A stretch of 64,000 nt of DNA from Phoronis australis (lineage: Eukaryota; Phoronida; Phoronidae), in assembly GCA_002633005.1 (NCBI GenBank), contig NMRA01000231.1, positions 312,082-376,081 of the forward strand, in the 5' to 3' direction. The first letter of the stretch is position 1. Each line of letters opens with the position of its first letter. The notes under the pieces are model-generated. The model ran no database searches, had not been told where the DNA came from, and saw only the letters and a program-made list of their open reading frames with translations. Below, in pieces: positions 56,501 to 64,000 of this stretch. The translations under genes were made by a program, and so were the position numbers.

Positions 56501-56821
56501 CCGCTACTCGTTTACCGTAATCATCCACTTGTTTCGCAAGTTGCAGTAGCTTTTCACCTTCGGAACCACTGCATCGCTTAGCCACTTGTTGCAAATCGAG
56601 ATTGAGTTGATAAATCTGTTTTCCTATGTTTTCCTTCTCTTTTAAATTACCAGGCGTCGTGGCAATTACTTTTAATTCACCCTGTAGTTCACCCAGAAGT
56701 TTTGCCAACGATTCGATCTCATCCGCGTGATCACCGCCTTCAGAGGCCACTTTCTCTAACGCTTTACGTATTCCCGCAAGCTTTTTTGTGATCGCCAGAG
56801 TTTCCTCGGCCTGTTCGTTAT
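37285..56821 (-). CDS. Unidentified large protein of tandem helical repeats (3' part of gene)
   Basis: Four exons (56821-56123, 47689-47333, 41950-41579, 38519-37285) join in frame, every acceptor in phase 1 and every internal donor in phase 1, giving at least 887 residues to a stop. At least seven units of about 100 residues recur. The best-matching units share KKLQELAxxPGDHSxE, then an amphipathic helix with a cysteine, then IGGEEGKKLxxLxEKL, and end near a short (V/I)G. Units are separated by lysine-rich linkers (KKGK, DKKKR, GKKKL, GKKKK). Composition is helical: rich in L, E, K, S, A with few aromatic residues. The C-terminus is acidic (QEKEEEEPEW). No catalytic motif, membrane segment or signal peptide is in this part; the 5' end lies beyond 56821 and was not found. 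I do not recognise the family. A cytoskeletal, scaffold or surface helical-bundle protein is conceivable but unproven. Confidence 0.75.
38660..38678 (+). promoter_or_regulatory. CTCF-consensus match in repeat
   Basis: TGGCCACTAGATGGCGCGA fits the CTCF core CCASYAGRKGGCRS at every position. Binding is inferred only from sequence and knowledge of the conserved bilaterian motif. Confidence 0.3.
38931..38944 (+). promoter_or_regulatory. CTCF-like core in repeat
   Basis: CCACTAGATGGCGA, one mismatch at the last core position. Confidence 0.22.
39079..39092 (+). promoter_or_regulatory. CTCF-like core in repeat
   Basis: CCACTAGGGGGCAT, one mismatch at the last core position. Confidence 0.22.
39116..39180. 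repeat. GAGAGG-rich microsatellite
   Basis: GAGAGG(GAGA) units over about 65 bases with minor interruptions. Confidence 0.9.
39538..39555 (+). promoter_or_regulatory. CTCF-consensus match in repeat
   Basis: GACCACTAGGTGGCGCAA matches the whole core CCASYAGRKGGCRS, preceded by the favoured TGA. It lies in the same repeat cluster as the site at 38660. Confidence 0.3.
39971..41578. other. Intronic, no gene seen
   Basis: Intron sequence of the helical-repeat gene. A GGAGTTTACGTTTCGGGCGAAACCCC palindrome near 40075 resembles the tail of a retroelement. Short plus-strand words around 40730-40850 hint at a dead transposon ORF but are too degraded to name. Confidence 0.35.
41579..41950 (-). CDS. 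Helical-repeat gene, single-unit exon
   Basis: 372 bases (124 codons), phase 1 at both ends. The acceptor is ATTTCAG and the donor GTGAGT. It has a lysine-rich start (GKKQREKK, VSKKGKYG), then KKLQELASSPGDHSKQ and VIGGEEGKKLEALAEKL, ending SEIGALSNI. Because it is symmetric, it could be skipped or duplicated without a frameshift. Confidence 0.8.
41951..45840. other. Intronic, no gene seen
   Basis: Long intron of the helical-repeat gene. ORFs on both strands up to 130 codons have no recognisable motif. Confidence 0.45.
45840..47130. repeat. Dispersed repeat cluster, related to those near 20 and 39 kb
   Basis: Diverged copies of the CACTAG-TGGCG family: GGCCACTAGATGACACCAAATA at 45870, CCACGAAGTGGTGCC at 46216, CAACCAGGTGGCGCAGAATGCG at 46625, CACTAAGTGGCACAGAATCG at 46950, and TTGCCACTTAAGGCAGC at 47085. 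Intervening text shares ATTTCATAACCATC and TCTGGAGATGCAGGGGT type blocks. Non-coding. Confidence 0.5.
47333..47689 (-). CDS. Helical-repeat gene, single-unit exon
   Basis: 357 bases (119 codons), phase 1 at both ends. The acceptor is TTTCAAACAG and the donor GTGGGT. Begins NKCDPTSAHKKGK, contains KRLQELAKTPGDHSEE and RAIGGEEGKKLKELSERL, and ends EEIDNLAEV. This is the unit closest to the 41579-41950 exon. Confidence 0.8.
47785..49480. repeat. Short tandem repeat (about 80 bases), interrupted by a DNA transposon
   Basis: Units reading AGATTTGACCACCAGGTGGGG..GGATAGCTTTA occur at 47785-47870 and 49080-49160. Degenerate units follow near 49162, 49270 and 49410 (TTGACCAAGAGGTGTGGCAG). The transposon at 47873-49075 sits exactly at a unit boundary TTTAA. 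Confidence 0.65.
47873..49075. mobile_element. Non-autonomous TTAA-target DNA transposon (Kolobok-like), copy 1
   Basis: Perfect 15-base terminal inverted repeats AGGAGAATGCCACCC / GGGTGGCATTCTCCT are flanked on both sides by TTTAA (TTAA target duplication). About 1.2 kb long. The flanking tandem repeat gives the empty-site sequence GATAGCTTTAAGATTTGA, confirming the ends. TTAA targets and RGG-like ends with a THAP fragment point to Kolobok; piggyBac also uses TTAA. It contains a remnant of the P2X7C-like region (about 48490-48640) and a frameshifted THAP-like piece on the minus strand (FRLPREPKMLRKWLVVVKK, about 48790-48860). Confidence 0.75.
49480..52980. other. Intronic, no gene seen
   Basis: Intron of the helical-repeat gene between the two transposon copies. 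No coding or RNA feature recognised. Confidence 0.5.
54020..54436 (+). pseudogene. P2X7 C-terminal (ballast)-like domain in transposon
   Basis: An open frame of 138 codons without a usable ATG at its start (it opens at TTG). It contains NRLSVLSWCQQATGNC, then the cysteine cluster DACVCCHEIPQV and a C-LKDHPDF segment, the order seen in the zinc-binding P2X7 cytoplasmic domain, which in invertebrates occurs in many stand-alone multicopy proteins. It ends at a TGA after TTFLYG where the family usually continues, so it is probably truncated. Confidence 0.55.
54607..54822 (-). pseudogene. THAP-like zinc finger fragment in transposon
   Basis: The 71-codon frame starts MVWCIVSAC (C-x4-C), followed by ISFFDF, KWLAVVKNGKYV and VC. 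This is the spacing of the N-terminal half of a THAP (C2CH) DNA-binding domain. The expected C-x2-H ending is absent and the related copy shows FRLPREP in another frame, so both are damaged. It lies just inside the right terminal repeat and reads inward, as a transposase 5' end would. Confidence 0.5.
55000..56122. other. Intronic, no gene seen
   Basis: Intron between the second transposon copy and the two-unit helical-repeat exon; nothing recognised. Confidence 0.5.
56123..56821 (-). CDS. Helical-repeat gene, two-unit exon
   Basis: 699 bases (233 codons), phase 1 at both ends. The acceptor is ATTTTTTAG and the donor GTAAGT. It starts DNEQAEETLAITKKLAGIRK. The first unit has GGDHADEIESLAKLLGEL and SGSEGEKLLQLAKQ. 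The second is more diverged and acid-rich (DDLEELLDDEELDDDD). It ends SKELAIV. It is the most 5' exon found. Confidence 0.75.
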
Positions 56822-59800
56822 CTAAAAAATCACCGTTGCAGATTTATATTTGACCAACACTGTGGCATATTGCTGTGCACACAGGAGTGGAGCCGTTCCG
56901 AAGTAGCACAATTTTACAGCAGTTTTTTTATCTTTATCATTTGACTATGAATACATGTACCTGTCCATTCATGGTCCCCCAGTTGAACAAACGGTTTACC
57001 ACGTTCAGTACAAACCAACACTTTGCATAGTAAAGCGAGCATATTGCTAAGTCGCGTTTGATAAGGAACACAAAATCCAGTGCAGGGGATTCTTTCGAAA
57101 CACGAGACTAACTCAAAGAAACGGTGCAATCAGTTCTTGAAACCCTAAGCTAACAAACGTTCCACTCTCAAGTAGTGCTCTAGGCTCTCAACCTTTTCAG
57201 GTTATGAATAGATATTTCTACATTGACATTACTTGGTGAATACCGACTCCCTTAAACTGTACACTACGAACACAGGGAAGCATCATGTTACTATATGAAA
57301 TATTGTTAATTTTTATATCAATGTTCGTTTTCGACTATTTTACACATGCACTGTATTCAGACAACGCAAACGTATTGAGAATGCATATTTAATTTACGCA
57401 ACATAATCAAACCGATGACAATATGAGACTGAACAAGACACACAGCGCTAACTGTATAAATAAGACAATGGATGCAAAGGCTTGGAGCAGATAAGTCCCT
57501 TAAGAAACAAACACTGCAAGAGCATGACACTAACAACGAGAATCGTTATCAATAACAGCACATTCCCTTTTTGGAAAAGAATACTAGATGAATATTATGT
57601 ATACGCAAAAACGTTGATATAGCGATAGATTTTCAGACTGTTATATTTGGCAAAACTGGAAAAGCAAATGAACTGTTGACTCATATCGTTATTTTGGCCA
57701 AAAAGCAATTATACTGCAGAAAGCTGAAAGTAGCACCTCCCTCCTAGCACTTTTCAAAAAAGAATTAGAAATTTACTCCACATTTGAAAAATATAATTAT
57801 TGTAAAAACAGATTAGGAGACTTATTTTTTTCAATGATTATCAGGATTTTTACTCTTTAAAAAGAACTAAAGATGAGAAAAGGACACTTGATGTTTTTGG
57901 TATGTGAAATTGAGTTTTCGGTGAATTGTGGGCGTGTGTGTGTGATATGTCATTGGGGATTTCTATCTTCGTACTGTGTTACTATTATTGCAGTAAATCT
58001 TTAAAAAATTGCACATTCATAATTCTATGAACTACTACCTCCGTTGCTGTACTTAAGCGTACCGTAAGAAACCCACAAGAAAACCCCATACCGCAATGTG
58101 CTGTACACCAAAACAGGCCTACAACAAAGAAAAACTGTCAGGGGAACGGGTTTATTTTATTAGGGCCATTCTTTGAAGGCGTAGTTTGAAAGAATGAGTT
58201 TCCTCAGTCCGTAATACACTACTTGTGGTACTCATTAAAACGTGAATAGCCAGTTTCTGGTGGCCGGAAACAAAATACCCACACACCAGTACAAAGCTAA
58301 AAGTTGAACTTCAGTTCCCTTTGATCAGGCTGTGTGCTGTCTCTACAGTAGGGTTACACCTTGTTTTGAAAGAAGTTGTGTGAGTCATCACGTGCTTTCT
58401 ACACATGAGAATGGCAAACAAAGGACTCGCACTTGGAAAACGAAAATTGATTGCGAGATACTACCGGAAACTAAACACATGCAATTAATCTTCACTGGTT
58501 ACAGAGCAGTTTCTTTAAAACCCAATTTTGCGTTCCTTTTTGAATTTACACCCAGATATAATGCCTCGCGATTTCTAGGTTTGTTATTATTTCTTTGTAT
58601 GTTCTGTGTATTCTTCAATAAATATATATCACTTGAAAAAATGCGATTCATGCCAACGGATTTGGTGAATGGATGTTCGATGTACGTAAGCAGGAATGAC
58701 CACGACAGAATGACCTCTTGATCCTCTGATCATCAACCTCCCTGTGTGCATTCCCTAAGTCAGAGGCGTCTCCGAAAGGATTCAGGCTATCTACTGTCAG
58801 CACAACATCAAGTCGTTTTACAAACCATTCAACACTATTCTGTCCATCCTCCCATCAGTGAAAGATATGTCACCCTCCTCGACATGTGAGTTGTGATCTA
58901 CGAATACATGTGTGTGACAGCTAAATCGAAGAGACGGGTCGCCAGTTGTCGACCAGGGTTAAGGATTATCGTAATCCCAACCTTAGACCTACATGTAAAT
59001 GTATTACTGCTCTCCAACAGGATGTATATAGATCTGCATGACAGACTTCTGATGACAACTTCAGTTTAGTAAGTCTACACTTAGAGAAATGGAAGAACAG
59101 GGTACGAGAAGTTATTGACATCCAAGTCCACAGACTAAATCCCGACAGAGATTCTGGACTTGATCTACCTGCAGTGTATTCGAATCTGTTGCGGGACTCC
59201 CCTGACATTAGGGAATCCCCGAAAGTGTTCTATTGTTTTACTCTTCAACGGCAGAGGTCGCACCGGATGGTGAACCAAGTCCGTGAAATATGGACGAAAC
59301 GGCTGTACACCACATCAAGGTACTTTTATTAGGTTCAAAAAGAGATCTTTACTTAATATTCTCAAAAACTTTGTTGGTACTTGACTTAGGAACAAGATTC
59401 GTGGTTTAAACTACCATACCTGGGATAAAAAGGGATAAAGTCTCTAAATCGATTGAACTGCATTACTCATCGATTAACTTGGAAAGATAAATATTCTTTG
59501 TACTTCGTTGAACTTTCTTATTTCCTTGTAGCAGTGCACAAAATTAAATCGTTTGGATGCCAATCTCGTACATATAGAGACGTTATGACTCAAGTACCCG
59601 TTTTAAAAACAAAACATACAGTAGGGTCCGCGCTAAATCTGATTTACGGCATCTAAAATTGAACTCCCAACGTCGTACTGATGGAAGAGAATATTTTTAG
59701 GACACCTGTGCATCCTCTGACCGGCTACCAGTGGAACACAAGTGATTTTGAAACAACCTCAAACATAGTGTGCGTACAAAAATTAGATTTGTCCGGGCAA

Positions 59801-59930
59801 AGTCGGACCAACAGTCTTTGGCTACGGTATATGAAGATGGTTGACATCATTTGACTTGTTTTAAAAGCAGAAATAACGTCACTTAAAACCAGTTTTTAAA
59901 ATGCTGCCTGCAGCTGGTGGTCACAGTTGA
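56822..59930. other. No gene seen; upstream exons of the helical-repeat gene expected here or beyond
   Basis: AT-rich. I searched the minus strand for a phase-1 exon with the repeat motifs or a signal peptide and found none. Plus-strand sequence around 58780-58870 weakly resembles retroelement text but cannot be assigned. Confidence 0.4.
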
Positions 59931-59939
59931 TATGCAAAA

Positions 59940-61349
59940 TCTACACATACACATACTTGCAGCAGATGCATCAACTCAGACACCCATCCAGACGTCTACA
60001 GCACCTTTGCTAACGACCACCATGCCATAAGACGAAGTCGCAAATACTGGGCAGGCTTGTCATTTGACCTTGTAATTGAACAAACGCTCATGAAAAAAGT
60101 TATGAGTAGGTTTAACTAGAGGTTGAAGAATGAGAGATACGCAGCGTGCACAGTGGCTGTTTTCCTTTCCGCAATGAAGAGTGAGACAACTTGAGTTGTG
60201 AAACAAGTGAGCAGCATAAAGGATGTACCCAGGCAAGACATCCTCAGCCTTGCTAAATTCCTCCACTACAGCAACCCATTTGAAAGGGAAACATTACAGA
60301 ACATCATCACTGGTGATACGGCAGGCACACACTCCACAATGCCGAGAATGCCAGAGAAGTGGAGAACGCGATTCTCTTGTCTATAGAGGTGTCGAGTGTG
60401 AAAGACTTCACATTCAGAAAGAAAGACAAGGTTATGGCAATAACATCAATTCCATCAATTCATGTTGCCAATAGTGATTTTACACAAGTGGATTCACAAC
60501 TGCTATTTCAGCGATTAAGGACAGCTCCAATAGATAACAGTGAAAGTTCATCAAGCCTTATGAAGTTTGAGCTGTGTGTTGCTTCCCCCGCTCTTTTTAA
60601 TACATTTGGTCTTCCCAGAGGCGCTCATAAATCAATATTAGCTGATGCATTCTGGTCCAGTGGGCGATTACCTGAGGATAACCAAGTTCCAGAAAACACG
60701 ATGATACATGTAATTTATGGCGGTTTTGTTCTTCACCGTATTGCACGGCCTAGAGGTGCAGCGTTTCAGCCAGTTGGTAGAGCTTACGTGGTTCACGACA
60801 GCAAGTACTTCTATCCTACTGTTGTTTTTGATGTTTATGGAGGTAGCCCATCAACTAAAGATGTCTCCCATCTTCAAAGACTGGGTGGATTGGTTGGAAC
60901 TTAAGTTCATTTCAATCGTGACTTGGTGATCATGTCAAAGAAAGGTCACTTTTTGGCAAAGAGCAAACACAAACAAATATTCATTCATTACTTGTTTGCT
61001 AAGAAATGCTGGTTGCACGATGGTACAAGCCCAAGGTGATGCAGATGTTGTAATAGTAGACACGGCAGTAGAGAATGCAGCACAAGGTCCTACTACCCTT
61101 ATTGCAGACGATACAGACTTGTTGGTTCTTTTGTTTCACCATGCAACTTCACATCAATTTCCAATGTTCATGAGATCTGACAGGAGGCACCAAAGCAAGA
61201 GGAGAGCCTGGGACATCAAAAGAAAAAAATACAAATTGTCTCTTGGCGCCGAAACTTGCTTGGTTTTGCTACTTGCGCAAGCGATAGGTGACTTCAGTAC
61301 AATATCACAGCTGTTCGGTATTGGCAACGCTCTCCAATACATAAACTAA
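59940..61349 (+). pseudogene. Broken copy of a multicopy PIN/FEN-like gene family
   Basis: Read on the plus strand with at least three frame breaks: RRSRKYWAGLSFDLVIEQTL (about 60030-60090), a middle frame 60359-60904 with VVFDVYGGSPSTKDVSHLQR, then VHFNRDLVIMSKKGHFLA in another frame (about 60905-60960). The last frame, 60996-61349, has GDADVVIVDTA and ADDTDLLVLLFHHA, acidic motifs placed as in PIN/FEN-type nuclease folds. The same segment order recurs in large uncharacterised families of cnidarian and marine invertebrate genomes, which behave like mobile-element cargo. Stops at about 60115 and after 60904 make this copy inactive. Confidence 0.62.
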
Positions 61350-62186
61350 TCACAGAGAATTAATTACGATACAATACATTTTTTCAGGAGGAGAATAACC
61401 TTTCAGTTAAAACGAACCTGGTGTTTTTCACCCAAATAAGTTCTTTTTCGTTAACAATCTTGAAAATGGTAGTCGTAATCAATACAGCCAGACAAAAGTT
61501 ATTTAAATGGACGTGTTGACCGAAAAAAATCAGGCTATGAACTATGTGAAAATGGCGTGTTTCTGGAATATGAAGTTCGTACACGAAGCAACTATTTCGT
61601 GGCCATCTTAGAAAAATGGTAGAAGTAATCATTAGATCCAAACGCAATGAGTCTCAATGGATTAGTCGACCCAGGCAACCTACATGTATGGTGCAATGTT
61701 TAAATCAAGACCGTACACTAACTTGTTCGTGCGAAGTTTTGCGACTTGAAGTAGTTATGGCAGCTATCTTGGAAAATGCTGGACGGAATCACCACAGCCA
61801 TGCAAAACTATTTCCATTGGATTGGCATCTCACAAAAGATAGGTAAACTTTTTGAATTTTTATTCTATCACATTCCACTCTCCAGTTATAATGGTTATTT
61901 GCAAATGTGGCTGCCATTTAGTCCGTCATCTTTTTAAAATACCAATTTCAGCCTCTCCGATTCCGCTAGACTTTTTTCTCAAACTAAGGGCAGTGAGAGG
62001 ATATGATTTATGCAAAAAAAATCCATCTTAAGCAATTTTCCGTGTCATTCGTAGAAGGACTGGACTACTGGTGAACGTTTGTAGTGAACGGACGGAGTAT
62101 TGCCCTGTAATGTACACAGTGACTAGAAGAACAACTCGTTGAATGCTATATGCAATAACACGAGTTTCCATCAGGTTAATAGGCAA
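61350..62186. other. No gene seen
   Basis: Probable 3' UTR and flank of the minus-strand exon ending at 62187; nothing else recognised. Confidence 0.4.
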
Positions 62187-62342
62187 TCACTGTAACTCGC
62201 CTTCAATGTCCAAGTTCAGGTCCTCACCACCCATCTTACGCCTTACAATCATAGCCCCAACAAGTAGCAGCAAGATCCCAACTATCGGGCCAACGATAAT
62301 TCCCGCTGAGGCTACTCCTGGTTGGTCACTTGACAACTCGCC
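62187..62342 (-). CDS. Terminal exon with one transmembrane helix, unidentified membrane protein
   Basis: After a TTCCTTTGTAG acceptor, phase 1, the exon encodes ELSSDQPGVAS, a strong hydrophobic helix (AGIIVGPIVGILLLLVGAMIV), a positive stop-transfer RRK, and a short acidic tail GGEDLNLDIEGELQ with stop. This is the C-terminus of a type I membrane protein; the ectodomain exons would lie right of the window. The phase equals that of the helical-repeat exons, so it could alternatively be an alternative last exon of the same gene. Confidence 0.5.
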   Translation of the reverse strand, partial: GELSSDQPGVASAGIIVGPIVGILLLLVGAMIVRRKMGGEDLNLDIEGELQ

Positions 62343-62985
62343 TACAAAGGAATTCGATATACAGTAGGTCAATGATTAACTGTCTACCGGAAATGCGACT
62401 TTCAACGTTGGTCATGATCACGTGGTAAAAGGATCGACATTCTTCATAGATCTACATCTTCAAAAATACATGCAAAGTTGCATTTCACTATCAGGTGGCG
62501 AAAAACAAAAATTGAACTCGGACTTCACTCGCAATGAATCGGTTTTGGGTATTCTTTCTGTGACCAACTTGACTGAAAGGCAATAGGTACATACATCTTT
62601 TTTAATTTGCAATTTAGGATTGACCAACCTCAATAAACCACGAAGTGGTTTTCGAAATGGTTTTTTTATATTCTTGTTTATAACGGGATAGAATTCTGCC
62701 ACCAAGAAATATTACGGGGCGGCTTTTAAGAGCAAGAGACTATTTTTCCCTTTTTGTCCAGCTAAACAGGAAACCTTTATCGTCGAAAATGTATTTCAGC
62801 CAAATAACTCATTTTTTCAAAAATTGAATACTTTCAGAAAGCAACCCGCCTAGTGGCAGACTGCCATCAAATGAGCTAGTGTGTTCCTTCTCAGCATCCT
62901 CGTGATCATGATCTACACTTATCTTTGAATCTTTGGCTAGAGCATGTTTATAAAAATATATTGTGTTTTATATTCTATAAACTTT
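62343..62985. other. No gene seen
   Basis: AT-rich sequence upstream of the transmembrane exon; no preceding exon was found. Confidence 0.45.
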
Positions 62986-62987
62986 AC

Positions 62988-63173
62988 CATCATCATCATC
63001 ATCATCATCATCTCCACCACCACCATCATCATCATCATCTCCACCACCACCATCACCACCACCACCACCATCATTATCATCATCATCATCACCACCAACC
63101 ATCACCACCACCATAATCATCATCATCATCATCATCATCGTCATCATCATCACCACCACCACCATCATCATCA
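62988..63173. repeat. (CAT)n/(CCA)n microsatellite
   Basis: About 185 bases of interspersed CAT and CCA triplets. It opens false histidine-rich, isoleucine/threonine-rich and, on the other strand, methionine/aspartate/glycine-rich frames. Confidence 0.95.
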
Positions 63174-63404
63174 ATACGTAAAACCAAAACGAATAGAATC
63201 CAGGACACATATGTTCTATGAAAGATTTAAAACAGGCAAAACGGACATCATTTTTACTCTGTATTACCAAAAATTATGGAAATACAACAAAAGCAGAATT
63301 TTCACTTATACAAGAATCAAAAACAGTCCGAAACATTATTTTTACTCTGCAAGACCAAGAAAGGAACTCAAAATCGACTTTCATAGCAGCAGAAAGGAAA
63401 ATCA

Positions 63405-63600
63405 ATGCGTAGTTTTGGTTTATCAACGCGTTTATTTAGTTCCCAAGCGATCATCGTTCTGCTATTATTCAACGCGCTATTTCACTCAATCAGCGCTTAG
63501 TTTTTCTTAATCAACGCGTACTTTTAGTTCTGCTCTTATTGAACGCGCCGTTTTGCTTAATTAAAGCTTAGTTTTACTTAATCAACGCGTACTTTAGTCA
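63405..63600. repeat. Irregular repeat of TTAATCAACGCG
   Basis: AATCAACGCG or close variants occur near 63419, 63467, 63507, 63536 and 63577, most of them followed by TTTAGTT- or CTTAGTTTT-like text. Spacing is 28-48 bases. Non-coding and of unknown origin. Confidence 0.6.
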
Positions 63601-64000
63601 TATTCACATCGTCCAATCACGCCTGTGCTCTCAAACTTCAAAGTCCCAGGTATGTTTCAAACTACAGTAATCATATTCATAAACCTATCTCTTATTAGAC
63701 CATCGATTAGGTTATAGACAACAGATTCGCAACTCCGACATTTTCTGTAGAAGTATCAGGAGGCAGCACCCTCTAAATATAGTGAACTCAGCTTCCGGTT
63801 AGTACATATTGACAGGAAATTCTTGCATCTATTTACGCTTTAGTTTAGCAGATGACGTAATTGCTGGAAGTAAAGCGGGTTATGTTTGCCAGGGTCTAGT
63901 TTCAAATCTTTGCACTCGGAACGGACTCGAAATTATTTCTAGCAATTTCTCTGCTCCTTTTGTTCGAACTCAAGATAAGTGGTTATCAGACTGTGCTCCA
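63600..64000. other. No gene seen
   Basis: Right edge of the window; no ORF, RNA gene or repeat recognised. Confidence 0.5.

Noticed and set aside
62925-63510. Histidine-rich and isoleucine/threonine-rich ORFs of up to 188 codons
   Set aside because: They are translations of the CAT/CCA microsatellite in different frames with no supporting motif.
1-64000. tRNA, rRNA or CRISPR features
   Set aside because: No GTTCRANNC B-box with a matching cloverleaf, no rRNA core sequence and no regular direct repeat with unique spacers were seen by eye; a tRNAscan run would settle the tRNA question.

Overview
The window looks like nuclear DNA of a marine invertebrate, most likely a deuterostome (hemichordate, echinoderm or amphioxus grade). 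The lineage is only an inference. It rests on intron-rich genes with GT-AG junctions, dense and varied transposon relics, and frequent TACATGTA and AGGCCTAC words. Three isolated single Ns and one 212-base N run show it is a draft assembly. All convincing host genes lie on the minus strand and are split by long introns. Most long uninterrupted ORFs on the plus strand are transposon pieces or chance.

Layout. (1) Bases 39-136 hold a possible TATA-driven first exon of a gene running off the left edge. (2) Bases 3469-12139 hold a complete seven-exon gene for a secreted FAD-dependent oxidoreductase of the PCMH/berberine-bridge family (572 aa, all intron phases consistent). Its exon 2 region is present twice around a single N, probably two haplotypes joined end to end. 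(3) Bases 14.4-17.4 kb hold a dead LINE and a divergent satellite-like array. (4) Bases 20756-27346 hold a complete three-exon gene for a 131-aa secreted ten-cysteine peptide with the prokineticin/colipase cysteine pattern, with a TATA box, an initiator and a poly(A) signal. A second assembly-type duplication lies in its 3' flank, and a MITE family has copies in its intron and upstream. (5) Bases 29.3-32.3 kb hold a decayed DIRS-type retroelement, and 35.7-36.75 kb a Penelope-like fragment bounded by inverted arms of about 230 bp. (6) Bases 37285-56821 hold the 3' part of a large gene encoding at least seven copies of an unfamiliar helical repeat of about 100 residues. Its exons begin in phase 1, and the internal ones also end in phase 1. 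I cannot assign it to a known family. (7) Two related TTAA-target DNA transposons (47873-49075 and about 52988-54993) sit inside its introns. The longer one carries a domain like the P2X7 C-terminus and a THAP-like zinc finger fragment. (8) Bases 59.9-61.35 kb hold a broken copy of a multicopy PIN/FEN-like family, and 62187-62342 a terminal exon with a transmembrane helix. (9) Microsatellites and short repeats fill the right end.

The host genes do not form an obvious pathway. Two encode proteins with clear secretion signals (oxidoreductase and cysteine-rich peptide) and one a membrane-anchored C-terminus. A dispersed repeat family around 20, 39 and 46 kb repeatedly carries sequences matching the CTCF binding consensus.
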